A stretch of DNA of 64,000 nucleotides, from positions 14,446,951-14,510,950 of the forward strand of contig OX465112.1 in NCBI GenBank assembly GCA_949987565.1. Direction: 5' to 3'. The stretch is from Luidia sarsii (lineage: Eukaryota > Echinodermata > Asteroidea > Paxillosida > Luidiidae). The notes under the pieces were generated by a model that was not told the origin of the DNA, ran no database searches, and was given only the letters and a program-made list of their open reading frames with translations. The position numbers and the translations under genes are program-made. Positions 23,890-34,988 of this stretch are shown piece by piece (the first letter of the stretch is position 1; each line of letters starts with the position of its first letter).

Positions 23890-24268
23890 GGACGAGGACG
23901 AGGGGAGGAGAGGGAGGAGGATGGGGAGGATGGGGAGGATGGGGAGGATGGGGAGGGTGGGGAGGATGGGGAGGATGGAGAGGATGGAGAGGATGGGGAG
24001 GATGGGGAGGATTGTGGGAGGATGGGGAGGATGGGGAGGATGGGGGAGGATGGGGGAATGGGGAGGATGGGGGAGGATGGGGAGGATGGGGGAGGATGGG
24101 GAGGATGGGGAGGATGGGGAGGATGGGGAGGATGGGGAGGATGGGGAGGAGGATGGGAGATGGGAAGGATGGGGGATGATGGGGAGGATGGGGAGGATGG
24201 AGAGGATGGGGAGGAGGATGGGAGATGGGGAGGATGGTGGAGGATGGGGAAGGATGGGGAGGATTGAG
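23890..24268 (+). repeat. G-rich 9-bp minisatellite (GGGGAGGAT)
   Basis: About forty near-copies of GGGGAGGAT run on the plus strand, with GGGGGAGGAT and GGAGAGGAT variants. All three forward frames stay open (133, 149 and 193 codons), giving WGG, EDG and RMG repeats. They are artefacts. The tract has many G-runs able to form quadruplexes on the plus strand. Confidence 0.9.
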
Positions 24269-24339
24269 ACACCCCGCCTTCTTGGGCGTGGGTTGGTTGA
24301 TGGATTATTTAAGTGTGTGAAGACACTTGTGGTTTTGCT

Positions 24340-24455
24340 TCCTCCACATCCTCCCCATCCTCCCCCATCCTCCCTATCCTCCCCATCCCCCCCATCCTCC
24401 CCATCCTACCCATCCTCCCACCCTCCCCCCATTCCCCCTTCCTCCTCATCCTAAG
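24340..24455 (+). repeat. C-rich counterpart of the G-rich minisatellite
   Basis: CATCCTCCCC-type repeats are the reverse complement of the GGGGAGGAT array that ends about 70 bp upstream. The two arrays therefore form one large inverted repeat with a short unique spacer at 24269-24339. Confidence 0.85.
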
Positions 24456-24819
24456 CTACACATTTTAACAGAAATGCAGGGCAAAGACTAACTGACATTC
24501 CTACGGAGCTGCTTCCGTAGCTGCATGATTCGCCGCACATGTTTTGCCCAGGTACCCCAGTACAATGGGAAGTGAATGCGAAGGTGCTGTTGATATCCTT
24601 CGCATTCGTTTACACCGTATTTCCAACCATTCTACAGCATTACCGCAGCGGCCATGCACGTTTATATATAACCGGCAACCCGCTAATGCAGGACACGATC
24701 ACTAATTAGGCGCTGTAAGCCAGTCTACTAACACGGATAATAAACCACCCCCTGGGCAGGTTCCCGACCCTATACCGCCAGCCTTCAGCCTTTAAAGCGA
24801 TCGATGGATAGAAATCTAC
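24456..24819. other. Unresolved stretch; nothing identified
   Basis: Short local inverted words are visible (GAATGCGAAGG near 24574 facing CCTTCGCATTC near 24597), but no gene or shared repeat. Confidence 0.4.
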
Positions 24820-24827
24820 GAACCGAC

Positions 24828-25100
24828 CTACATATGTCCCGTGGTGACTCTCTTCTCAATGGAAGGTATGGGGTTCTTGGGGAGAGGGTGGTATGGACCA
24901 GATCCAAGAATGCTGCTCACCTTAGTGTCGTAGTCTGCTCTGTCCATGATGATACTGGCGTTGCCTTTGTCTGTCTTCAGGATGTGGATGGAGTCAAGCT
25001 CGGATTTTGTGAGGTTGGGCTTGAGAGGTTGGGCCTGGCGCATGATCTCAATTTACTCAGACCCTTGGTGGGTCAATCCGCACATTTCGTCGCCAACTCT
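24828..25100 (-). pseudogene. Penelope-like reverse transcriptase fragment
   Basis: The minus frame 25043-24828 encodes KTDKGNASIIMDRADYD followed by a tail with PYHPLPKNPIPSIEKRV. This is the N-terminal RT segment typical of Penelope-like elements (DKGN, then a MDR-x-DY stretch, then a Y-x-x-L-x-x-x-P region before the palm). Upstream in frame is a stop at about 25053. The palm catalytic box and the GIY-YIG domain are absent, so it is a truncated relic. A family H repeat abuts its 5' side at 25143. Confidence 0.85.
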
Positions 25101-25142
25101 GCCCACGTAGTCGACATCACCAATAAAACTCACACTCAAACC

Positions 25143-25230
25143 TAAGAGACTTTATACATGTCGTCACCGCAACCCTCCCTATGTCGATTCACCCACCATG
25201 CAAAACCTTAAGTCTTATTAATATCTAACC
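25143..25230 (+). repeat. Histone-3'-end-like repeat, family H (copy 2, no stem-loop)
   Basis: AAGAGACTTTATACATG leads into TCGTCACCGCAACCCTCC and the tail CACCCACCATGCAAAACCTT, as in the copies at 39061 and 46760. The stem-loop half is missing. It starts at the edge of the Penelope RT relic. Confidence 0.75.
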
Positions 25231-25699
25231 TGTGACGACAAAGCCGTCGACAATCAGGTGACCTTGAATATCTTTCGTGCGAAAAGTTGGCTTTTGTCGG
25301 CCTGAACAGCTATTGAACTTTCCCTTTATTTCCCTTTCTTTTCGAACTTTTCCTTTCAAGTTGAGTAATTTTAATTAGGTGAAATTGATATATCTTCACT
25401 AAATTTAGTATCTCATCGATTTATATACCCCCTCTGATTTACACTCACATTGAAGAAACATGTACACTGCATTTTGACCAGACGTGGAGGTATGCATGAT
25501 GGATTTTGGTATGATTTTAAAGCTTTGGATGTTTCGATTTCAAGCTTTTTGTGTTTGAATCTTTGAAGACAAAAAATATTCTGAAATTCAGCTATGTACA
25601 GGTTAATTGATATAGTCTAAAAAGGTACCGGTTAAACTCTATTCCAAGCCAACCGGCTTATTCTGCCTCATGGTGGCGCTGTTCAGTCGCCATCTTTGA
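25231..25699. other. Unresolved AT-rich stretch
   Basis: T-rich sequence with scattered TTTGAATTT-type words. No frame or shared repeat was found. Confidence 0.4.
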
Positions 25700-25934
25700 T
25701 CCATGGATCAGGTTCGGGCTCAGGGTTTGCCTCCGTCTGACAAAACTGGAAAACACGGGTTGTTGTTTGTCGCCTAATTTGAGGGTTTGTCAAATTGTAA
25801 AGTGCAGAATATTCACCAAGAAACTGGGGCCAAACGCTTGTTTCTAGAACGCCTGTGACATAATAACGTGTTGTTAAGAGAAATTATGACCGAAGCCTAA
25901 GCCCGGGCCTTAGACTCCGTTTCGTGAACGGCCA
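25700..25934 (+). mobile_element. MITE family C1 (copy 3)
   Basis: It opens near CCATGGATCAGGTTCGGGCT and closes with GTTTCGTGAACGGCCAT. The interior matches copies 1 and 2 (CCGTCTGACAAAACTGGAAA, ACTGGGGCCAAACGCTTGTT). Being uninterrupted, it serves as the reference for the insertion in copy 1. Non-coding. Confidence 0.8.
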
Positions 25935-27300
25935 TAATGTTTCTCGAGCTGAGATTGAAGTTTCCCGTTTTGGTTCAAATGCATAGGCAGAATATAGTCA
26001 CCTCAAACGCGCGCTGCCTTGCATTCGGATAACAGCTCATTCTGATACGGACGTAAGGAATTGATGAAATGCCTGGATGGAGCCTAAAGGCGAGGTTTGT
26101 GGGGAAGGGGCTTTATCCTCCAGCGCAAACAAATTCCAATTCCACCATTCCTCACCCCCAGAGACTTTCCTCACAACAGTTACCGGCCGCTGTACACATA
26201 TTGAATTTCTCGTCCAAAATAGCTACGATTCAAAAAATAGTGCAGCCAAGATTGGATGGAAAATGTCAGCCAATTTAAAACAGGGCATTGGAAATGGCGG
26301 CTCGATACCGTGCGTATTACAATCATAGATGTGCTTTCAGAAAGGAACGAAATTAAGATTAAGAGATTCTGATATTCTTGGGTTACACAGTCAAAAACAC
26401 AGCAGTATTCATTTAGAAATCGAAAGATGTTTTTCATTGAGATTTCTTACTACTACGGTACACTTCTCAGATTTTCGGGGTAGAACAGCCCCGGGAAGTT
26501 TCCTTGGAATCCATCCCGGCGGAGGCCCTTTTAATATTTTTGCTGAATCCATTTTCTTCTCCCGCTACTTCCGTCGTTTGTTCACGGCGGAATCCAGGTG
26601 GGTAACCGCAGGTTTATGCAGCCGATCCGCGGTAGAACCCGTAACAATGTGCCCGCTTCCTGGCAGGCGTTTACAGACGGACGTCGGCTTCCGTGCCGCT
26701 ACAAAAGGCGGGAGAGGGTTCGCGACTATAAAGGGGCCCCCGGTGAAGGTATTTTGTGCGGCATTATACCGGCGCATCAGAACGGAGCTGAGGCAACCTG
26801 GGGAAGTGCATTCCACTCCGCCCAGCGAAATCTTCAAAGGGGCCCCTGACAAAACCTCACCTCCTTGAATTTCTGAGCTAATGGCGAACATGGAGTGGCC
26901 AGCACAGAGGGGTTGCTATTTTCTACCTCTCTACCTCCTGCCAGAAAGAAACCATCTATGGACTTCTTTTTTTTCCTTGGCAGCGTGCGTTTCTTTGATC
27001 AGAGAGCTCGCAGAGTTTACCAAACCGAGAGCGAACTGTGCTTCATGTCCAGCCCGATTTTCTTACTGCTTGTTTCCCCTCCCCGGAGCGGGATATGTAG
27101 GCCGACTACGAGAGAACTCGGCAGACCGCGATGCCTTCGAGTGTTTGCCCCGTGCTTCAGGCGTTCTGCACGGCGGGCGATGTCACGCCTTCAGCCCCCT
27201 GGCAGTGCTGTGGCCGGGGAATAGTCAGGCGCCTATATGAATCCACTTGTGAACCTGGTGGATATTAAGACGAGCGAGCCGATCCCTATAATATATTGGC
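25935..27300. other. Unresolved stretch; no gene recognised
   Basis: The longest frame is 179 codons (26329-26868, plus), overlapped by a 108-codon minus frame. Neither resembles a known protein. 26590-27220 is GC-richer than its surroundings. No splice-supported gene model can be built by eye. Confidence 0.35.
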
Positions 27301-27304
27301 ATAA

Positions 27305-27850
27305 TGATGCTTCTTCGTGTCTATCTGCTTCCTGTCTTTACTATGTTTCCATTTGCCTCCCTGCCTCTCTTTCTCTATTCCTATGTCTCTGTCGTTTATC
27401 CTTTCTCTTTGTCTCTGTCTCTCTGGCTCTCTGGCTGTCTGGCTTTCTGTCTCTATAGCTCTCTGGCTTTCTGTCTCTCGGGCTTTCTGTCTCGCTGGCT
27501 CCCTCTTTCTCTCTCTGCCTCTTTAACTCCATGTCTCCCCCCTAGTCTCTCCCTGCCTGTATCTCTTTTTCTCTCCCTGTCTTCATGTTTCCGTCTTTTT
27601 GCCACTCACTCTCTCCGTCTCACCGTCTCCCCATTGCTCTGTCGTACATGTATGTCTCTCGATAATCCTTGTCCACGTGTCTCTGTCATCCTCACTACCT
27701 GTCGCTTTCTTTCTTTCTCGCCGTCTCGTTAACGCTTTCTTTCCGTCTACACGTCTTTCTGTCTTTTCGCCTCTGTGTCCCTTTATCGCCTTGCCCCTCT
27801 GTCTCTCTGTCCGTCTATACAGTCCCCGTCCAACGGATTTGTAGTAAAAA
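27305..27850 (+). repeat. Degenerate CT/GT-rich tract (TCTGTCTCTCTGGCT)
   Basis: The plus strand is dominated by CTCTGTCTCTCTGG-like words without a fixed period. Three overlapping leucine/serine-rich frames, up to 142 codons, result from it and should not be read as transmembrane proteins. Confidence 0.8.
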
Positions 27851-28311
27851 AAAAGACATCAGCCTGTCTGTCATGGGTGCTTACTTTGCCCCGCAGACTG
27901 CCGTATATAGACCGAGCTGATTTCCATGTACATTGGCACCCGAAGCTGAAACCGCCAGGGATGGGCGATGTGATACCCTCTACGTGATGCACGGCGCGTG
28001 CCTGATCCACAAAGTGATGAATTTGGCACCCACAATGAGCTCTGGCAATGGAGATTTTAAACACAACCAATTTTCTACTCCCCGTCATCCACCCACGACT
28101 GGATCGCTCGAGTCCGATACAAGGCACGCCGTGTGCGCGTCTCGGAAATGAAGGGGAAGAATTAAATCAATCTGAGCTTGTTAACGCGTGTTACATTCTT
28201 CACCTCCGTCCAGATGCCACCCCGAAGTAGCCCATGCATTGGAGAATCCAGTGTTTCAATGTTTCGTCATTGTTTGATCTTCAAGATGGCGTCGAAATGA
28301 CTTTATACATG
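27851..28311. other. Unresolved stretch; nothing identified
   Basis: Opposed open frames of 60 to 114 codons overlap at 27783-28230. None is recognisable. Confidence 0.4.
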
Positions 28312-28608
28312 CGGTGTATTGGTCATCTTTTAGAGGTGTATTGGTCATCTTTTAGAGGTGTATTGGTCATCTTTTAGAGGTGTATTAGTCATCTTTTAGA
28401 GGTGTATTGGTCATCTTTTAGAGGTGTATTTGTCATCTTTAAGAGGTGTATTGGTCATCTTTTAGAGGTCTATTGGTCATCTTTTAGGGGTCTATTGGTC
28501 ATCTTTTAGAGGTGTATTGGTCATCTTTTAGAGGTCTATTGGTCATCTTTTAGAGGACGTTGGTCATCTTTCAGATGTGTATTGATCATCTTTTAGAGGT
28601 CTATTGCA
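28312..28608 (+). repeat. 22-bp minisatellite (GGTGTATTGGTCATCTTTTA)
   Basis: About thirteen copies of a 22-bp unit, GGTGTATTGGTCATCTTTTA followed by GA, are arrayed head to tail with few substitutions. The last two units drift and one is shortened. It is AT-leaning and non-coding. There are no unique spacers, so it is not a CRISPR array. Confidence 0.95.
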
Positions 28609-28901
28609 TTTTGTCATCGGTTTTAACTAGCTGAAATCGAGCCCTAATTATAACATCTCCATTATTTTGAACACGTCAATGCAGATCATGTAACATCTTA
28701 GATGTGTACAATGAAGATCCCTGTTGAAGGTTGAAGGCGCCCTGTACATTGCCGCCGTTCGGATTTCAGCACCATAGAGGCATGTACTTTCTCATGTACA
28801 GACTGCATAGATGGAGTGAATGCTAAATCATTGTTTTTGATGCTGCAGAATCAGCGCGTGTAGACGGAGGAGGGGGAACTTCACCATTTTAAAGTCAAAT
28901 T
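28609..28901. other. Unresolved stretch; nothing identified
   Basis: Unique-looking sequence between the minisatellite and a SINE. No open frame of note. Confidence 0.4.
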
Positions 28902-29047
28902 GAAAAGAAAATGTCAAAGAAAACCTTTGCCTGGACTGGGACTTGAGCCCGAGACCAGTGCTCTTCAATCTGAGCTATCCAGCCCTTAGATGGCGGCCTT
29001 CCCTAATAGTCAACTAGTCTTTGCCGGGGTGGGGCGCCAGTCAGAAG
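28902..29047 (-). mobile_element. tRNA-derived SINE, family S (copy 2)
   Basis: Read on the minus strand it has a leader CCCCGGCAAAGACTAGTTGA, then a tRNA-like head. The A box region GGGCTGGATAGCTCAGATTG lies at 28966-28985, followed by AGAGCACTGG, and a B-box-like GGGCTCAAGTCCC lies in 28938-28956. The tail is CAAAGGTTTTCTTTGACATT. It is the best preserved of the three copies and retains both internal pol III promoter boxes. Confidence 0.85.
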
Positions 29048-31080
29048 CGATTTGAATGTCACTTTAATTTAAAAAAAAAATCGAATCTGGGCAGATCATG
29101 GATGAATCCGTATAGGGTGGCTAGCGTTTGTCCCCGTCCATGCTCCATACCCACAAGCAAGAAACCCAGCCCGTATTCCCCATGCACGCGAGCCTCTACC
29201 CCTCCTTTCCTTAATCGGGTCGGATATTAAAATCGGCATCGCGCACCGAGGCCGGTGGATGCCCTTTCAAGAAGGCGAGATGTTAAATAAGAAAGAAAAA
29301 AAGGAATCCAACTTCCTGCTTGGCTCTCTCTCAATCATCTGCCCATCGAATTATGCTCTTGCTGTCTCCCCTCCCTTCTCCTCCCCCCCCCCAACTTGCA
29401 TATCCAAAACGAATCGAGTTGCACTTGTTGGTGTGGGTTATACGCCGGGACCTCCTGTGCTCATGACAACCCTTAGACTCGTCGCCCACAGCGCAAAGAT
29501 AGGCAGGATTACCTGGACGGTGTTGTGTGGTAAGGGTCGGTGTCTATCTTTGGGGTGATATCTTCCATGGACGGTGATCCCTGGAACTATCGCAGTGCAC
29601 AACCGAACGCAGACCGGTATGAAGTCAATAATACTCTCACCTTTACTTTGGTATACACCCAACCGCCCGAAAAAAGGGATCTTGAGACGTTGTGTCAATG
29701 TGTATCCACGGTGATCACGCTTTCTGCATCGCCTTGTTTGTCATCTCCTTGCTCGCAGGCAGACCATCGGTTTCTGACACTCATGCATGCCCAAGGACTA
29801 TTTTGTTAACCCTTTACAGGGCGTAGCGATACGTGACAGCGCGGAATAATAGCGGAGAGTACGAGACGTGTTAGCGATACGTTAACAGTCACATCGCATA
29901 CGGTATGTCATTTCTGACACTCTCTACAGCATATACGTCGTTTGAGGCAACAAGAACTCTCCTTCAATAACCTTCACAGAGGCGCTGAGGAAGGCAGGCG
30001 ACTAGAGGAAAGAAATAACCACTTTCCGAAGTCGTCTCGCGGATTACCGGTGAGTTTAGTGAGACCTTGGAGGCATGATGACAGTTACTGATAAAGTGAG
30101 ATTCGGGTTTCCCGGCCGAGTGCACGGTTGTTGACATAATGGGGCGGTGGTCTGGTTTCAGTACGACAAGGTAATAGGAGTTAGGATCAGGGCGGGCTCT
30201 TACTCCAATTTCAGCCCGAGTCGTGTCGATGGCGGACCGCATTTCACAGCTCGATTGCCGTCTAGGATTGACGATTCCGAGCCGCGAGTTAGGAAGAGAG
30301 AGAGAGAGAGAGAACGAGAGAGTGAGAGGAGGCGGGCTCGGTTAATGTGCTCCGGTTTGTTGTGGTGGAAGATCATGTTATGATATCAGCAACCCTTCTG
30401 AGAAATCTGTCTGGCAGGCTGGATCGATGCACGAGACTAGAATTGCCCGGTACGTTTGTCTCACCGTGCATCGCTAACACGCCCTGGCATCTTCGAGTCA
30501 GAGTAGACGCTAGCAACGGCTTGGTTATTGTCTAAGGAGTATCCGGTGCTTCGTCCGACAGGATCTATCGCAGGAGATGTTCCCAGGGGTGATATACTGT
30601 CGTGTCCCGTCAGATCAACGTGATACCACGATGAGACGTCGCCAACAGCACAGCCGAAACTGAGAGCAGTGGTAGTTTTGGATTGGTAGACGACTGAAGG
30701 GTCGTATAAGTCCAATGATAGGAACCAACAGCGCTGCATTGCCTGGGCTATTATACATTATATACTTACAGACAGGCGTTTTCCCAAATTGCCTTTCTAG
30801 TTTGAGGCGGGAATCCAGTCATGAATATTGTCAGACACGGGTTTCATACTACACGCTGGCGTTTGTCCATCGCGAAACTGACTATGTGTGGATTTGCGGA
30901 CAGTCCCAATCTCCTGGAAGAATGTGTGGGCATCCAGGGCGAGATTTTGGGCCCACGGGCCATGCAGTGTTTAAATTCAAACTCCGTGAGGAATGTATTA
31001 ACACAATTGCACACTGGGCCCGCTCAGTAAAAATGATCACAAGGCAAAATTAAAAAAAAAAAGTAGAGAGCGCGACCTTT
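29048..31080. other. Unresolved stretch; no gene recognised
   Basis: A short GAGAGA run lies at 30295-30325. Open frames reach 112 codons (30715-31053, plus) and are unrecognised. No shared repeat detected. Confidence 0.4.
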
Positions 31081-31084
31081 GGAT

Positions 31085-31415
31085 CCCTGTAGGGCCTTTC
31101 TCAAAGGCAGAATGACAAGGACAAGATCTAGAAAGGAAAGGGGGTAATCCATGACACGCTTTGCTAGACAGAGGACAAGGAGGGAAGCTGGTAGATAGAC
31201 AAGGATGAGATCAAAGGGACGGACAGGGAGTAAGGTCGACCACGGAGGAAGCCTCCATGGGTAGGAGTTAGTGAGCAGAGAGGGGAAGGTGAAAGGGTAA
31301 CGATCAAAGTGGGGAGTCGCCCGTGTCATGAGCACTCTCCTAATTCCTTTCTGTGCTTCAGCTTGCCATTCTGCCTTTGAGAAAAGTCCTGCGAGTACAG
31401 ACAAGTCATGCCCCT
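31085..31415. mobile_element. Old Penelope-like 3' copy with inverted ends
   Basis: CCTTTCTCAAAGGCAGAATG at about 31099 faces CATTCTGCCTTTGAGAAAAG at about 31369, as in the inverted pairs elsewhere. Between them the sequence GATGAGATCAAAGGGACGGA and AGGAGTTAGTGAGCAGAGAG is a diverged form of the 3' untranslated region seen at 31540-31720 and 60890-61040. Non-coding, and more eroded than its neighbours. Confidence 0.7.
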
Positions 31416-31462
31416 TAGTTTCTTGGAGATCACGTGAGCAACTCAGTCGAGGCAGTATAGTT

Positions 31463-31742
31463 TCACCAAATCTAAAAAATTAAGTGGGCCTGACGTTTCG
31501 ATCCTAGCAGGACCTTTCTCAAAGGCAGAGTGACAAGGACAAAACAGATACATGTACACGAAGGAAGGGGGAAGAGAGTGAATAGGACACGGATGAGAAA
31601 CAAAGGACAAAGAGTAAAGCTAGTAGGGCGAGATCAAAGGGAAGGGCAAGGAGTAGGGTAGGGATTAGTGAGAAGAGGGGGGAAAGATCAAAGAGAGAAC
31701 TGTGGAGTAGTGAACACAAAAGAAGGATTATCACCAAATCTA
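31463..31742 (-). mobile_element. 5'-truncated Penelope-like insertion with 12-bp target duplication
   Basis: Identical TCACCAAATCTA direct repeats at 31463-31474 and 31731-31742 bracket a minus-oriented copy of the Penelope 3' region. The 3' end is at the AAATTAAGTGGGCC side, and the body runs to ACAAAAGAAGGATTA. Compared with the copy at 60743-61213 it is cut off just before the coding C-terminus. This is the 5'-truncation expected from target-primed reverse transcription. Confidence 0.85.
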
Positions 31743-31863
31743 CTTAAAGCGCACATACAAAAATTGGCTTAGCCCGAGTCGTCCCTGCCAGAATTGGTTT
31801 AAACATATAACCACCATCACCTATAGCACTCTCTCTGTCTCGTAAAAGATACAAGTTACGATT

Positions 31864-32035
31864 ATCTTAAAATTAAGTGGGCCTGACGTTTCGATCCTAA
31901 CAGGACCTTTGCCTTTGAGAAAGGTCCTGCTAGGATCGAAACGTCAGGCCCACTAAATTTTAAGATTTGCATTTTGGTAATTTTAGTCAATAAGCAGTTT
32001 GCAACATTTGTGTATATCACTTTAAGTTATGTTTA
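31864..32035. mobile_element. Penelope-like 3' region, short-spacer inverted pair
   Basis: Arms 31864-31910 and 31920-31966 are 47 bp each with two mismatches and a 9-base spacer. The right arm continues into TTGCATTTTGGTAATTTTAG and TGCAACATTTGTGTATATCA. It is the same arrangement as at 2874-3081 but with a shorter centre, so pairs of opposed 3' regions recur. Confidence 0.8.
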
Positions 32036-32039
32036 TATT

Positions 32040-34424
32040 TATTTAAGCAAACGCTGAGACTTGACTGAACGCCCCATGGGTTTTGTGGTGAAGTCAAGTT
32101 CTGATTCACTCACGCTATAAGTAAACAGTTCCAACGCTTAGACAAGCAACGGCCAAACAAATAGAATCATCTGACGGTGCAGCAAGACGACACTTCCGGA
32201 AATATTTACAGTGCCTTACAAATCGTTGAACCGAAGCAACGAGAAAAGCAGACAGACCTTGCTTTCACGAATGTCGCAGATAATATCTTTACGCTCCATC
32301 GCGTTGGTTACTTCGTGGTGGTTTTTTTTTTATTCAGGTTAATCGAGCGCTTCAAATAACCGGCAAGAAAAAGCGGCCGCCTGCCGAAATCCCCTTGATT
32401 ACCAAATCGAATCGATGCTTTCCCTGCTTGGGTTTCCTCGTGGGGAAGATGGAGAGATCGGAGTGGACGGTGAGATGGGCGAAACCCAAGCGCCGTGGGA
32501 AGTGGGTGATCGTTTCCCGCCGAGACCACTCAGAAAGGATTGACCCAGATCCGAAAAGTGCCACATAAAGTGTTTACCTCAGTGAAGAGAACACGGGTAA
32601 AAAAAAAAAGAACAACGAGGTACATCTTCTCATTAGATCGAACACATAGCGTCTTTCAAGCTCCAATTGAACCCATGAAAAAAAACCTCACCTACCAGAA
32701 GGGCAGGCGGGAATACGGCGGCAAGGATGTTTGAAACCCAGATTGTTAACTAGAGGCTCAGCGTCAACTGGATGTTCAAGGGTCCGAACCAGGCCATGCT
32801 TACTTCCTGAAGAGACGATGTGTGGCCCGTTTTGTTTGCTGAATGCAGCGGGCACTTCTCCGGGTTTTTTTGGTGGCGGGAGAGTGAGGCCGGTAGCTGG
32901 CCGTGTCAATACAGCTGCGTGTAGCCGACCGAACAAACACGGTGCGCCCGCCTATACAGGACGGATTATAAATCACCGTGTAAGGGCTCGGCCTTCTCGC
33001 AGCGAGGCACCGACTGGAGATGTGCCGAAGACTTTCCTTGTGTGCTCTTGAAGGAGGAATGGGCTGATGTTTAACCTCCCCTCGTGTCAGATGCATTGAC
33101 CGATTTCCGTAGATCCCATGGTATCAAAGGACCCTCCCCTTCAATCGTGCTCCTTTAGCTCGACAAGGATGTCCCCAAAAGTGATCTTAATCACTGTCCA
33201 TTGGGTATCTCAAGTGCTGCCACTAAACAAACATAGTTTATGAAACCAAAGGCACAGAATGTACAGACAACGGAAACCAACAGGAGGGGGAAACTAGTCT
33301 ATACAGTACTACTTTAACCGATATGATTTGATTTTTCTAATGAAACCGATATTGTCTCATTGTTTCGTTTATGTGGGTACTCGGTAGAAGCCTATCAATA
33401 ATTGCCAGGCTTTAGTGGCGGGACAAGTAGCCACAAGTTTATTATTACCGAATATTGCAACTTGGCAATAAATCTTTAGAATATATTATGAACTTGCAAG
33501 ATTGAAGGTTGTTGAAAAGCTCACTGGGCGTATAATGAACTCTTGAGGGCGCTGTAAGAAATAACTCATCGACATTACATGATTTATTGTAATTGTGGCA
33601 ATACCCCTATTTCTTCCAACTATAATTTCTGCATTTCCAATACGGTGTTTATTGAAAGATTGTCAGTGTGGTATTTTATACTCATGATTCTTACTAACAA
33701 TATTGCTATAGGTGATGAAGTCTCACCGGTATACAAGTACCATTGTTTACCAACCAACAACTATAAAGCGTCTGTACCTAGCAGTAGAACCGGTTACCGT
33801 GCAAAATGTATGGTTAATACCCAACTTAATGTACGTCATGAGACTCGATCCTAAATACCAGTTCTTCTGTCGAGCCCAAACATCCTCTGTCTCAATATCT
33901 GCCATTAAGATCACTAGATAATGGAATGCAAACACCTCTTGTCAGAAAGTACCGTTGCAGAGCCATTGAATTACCTTGGGAATCAATATCGTGTGGGAGG
34001 AATTGTGGTCGATGGCTCGAAATCTTCAACAACTCTCGTAATGAACGGAGAGATGTTTGGCTGCTGGGACGGTAATTAATCTCTGGGGCTTGTGGCTCTC
34101 GTCATCTGATACATTGTCGTGTCTCGCCCGTATACCTACTCCGTACTTGGTTAGCATTCCTTCGTCAGTAGGTCACGGTAAGACAAGGCTTGGGTAGCTC
34201 AGCACTTACGAAAGCAATATATCACGGCACGGCGCATGATCTGCCAATAATTATTGTTAGGCGACACAGATGAAAGTCTATATGTGATATTTTTTCGTGA
34301 CCTACAAATAGATAACAAGCCATTGAATAAAAAGTGACGTTTGTTATGAGGAAAGGTTGCTGTCATGATACCGCATGTTATTTCCTTCGGGCTGTATTGC
34401 TTTGAAAAGAGCCGAAACGGATAC
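32040..34424. other. Unresolved stretch; no gene recognised
   Basis: Frames of up to 106 codons (32731-33051, plus, overlapped by a 98-codon minus frame) lack recognisable motifs. No shared repeat family found; A and T runs only. Confidence 0.4.
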
Positions 34425-34532
34425 TTTCAGACCCATGCTCCTTCTCGAAAGGGATGATTTACAGGGTATCATTGCAAAACATTCCCCATCTTGATTCAAC
34501 CATGAAAACCCTTAAGTCTTATCTCAATCACC
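34425..34532 (+). repeat. Histone-3'-end-like repeat, family H (copy 3, degenerate)
   Basis: TACTTTCAGACCCATGCTCC stands where other copies have the 3' half of the stem-loop. GGGTATCATTGCAAAAC replaces GGTGTCACCGCAAACC, and the tail ACCATGAAAACCCTTAAGTC matches copies 2 and 5. Diverged and abutting a MITE at 34533. Confidence 0.65.
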
Positions 34533-34968
34533 ATGTTTCTACTGATCACACGCTAACACCCGGTATTTCTTACCCACTATATTCCGGGTGTCGGTGATCC
34601 GGATCACAGACAAACGCCTGTTTCTACTCAGTACGGAAAAGGCGGGTGTCGCCCACAATCGACTTTCGTCGAGGGTAGACCGGACGTGCGGAATGAATCG
34701 GGTCACGCCGCAGGTCAAAGCAAGGAATTCACTACTTCTGTTGCATTTCCGGTACACCCGGCAACCAGCAACCGCGTGTGTATCTACTGCGAGTGTGACC
34801 CGAAGACACCCGGCAAGATCCACCTCAATAGGTGGTTGTTGGTGAACGTTTGGTTGCCGGATGACGTTCGGCAAATTCGACGCCCGGTTGTGTTTCTACT
34901 GGACACTCCACCCAGAAACACCCGAAGACGCACGGAGACACCCGGCAACCTTTCGTCAGTAGAAACAC
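34533..34968. mobile_element. Inverted-repeat element E (GTTTCTACTGA ends)
   Basis: ATGTTTCTACTGA at 34533-34545 and its inverse TCAGTAGAAACAC at 34956-34968 bound a 436-bp GC-rich unit. Internal GTTTCTACT words recur at about 34620 and 34890, and CACCCGG words are frequent. The open frames (95 to 111 codons) overlap on both strands and look like chance. It sits exactly between a family H copy and a SINE. Confidence 0.65.
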
Positions 34969-34988
34969 GCTGATTGTCACTTGTTTTT

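Noticed and set aside
23778..24454. Frames of 133, 149 and 193 codons rich in W/G, E/D/G and R/M/G
   Set aside because: All three forward frames of a GGGGAGGAT minisatellite are open at once, which is the mark of composition and not of coding.
24804..25145. Plus-strand open frame of 113 codons
   Set aside because: It is the antisense shadow of the Penelope reverse transcriptase fragment, which is read on the minus strand.
28312..28608. Possible CRISPR-like array
   Set aside because: The units are directly adjacent 22-bp tandem repeats with no unique spacers, in a eukaryotic context.
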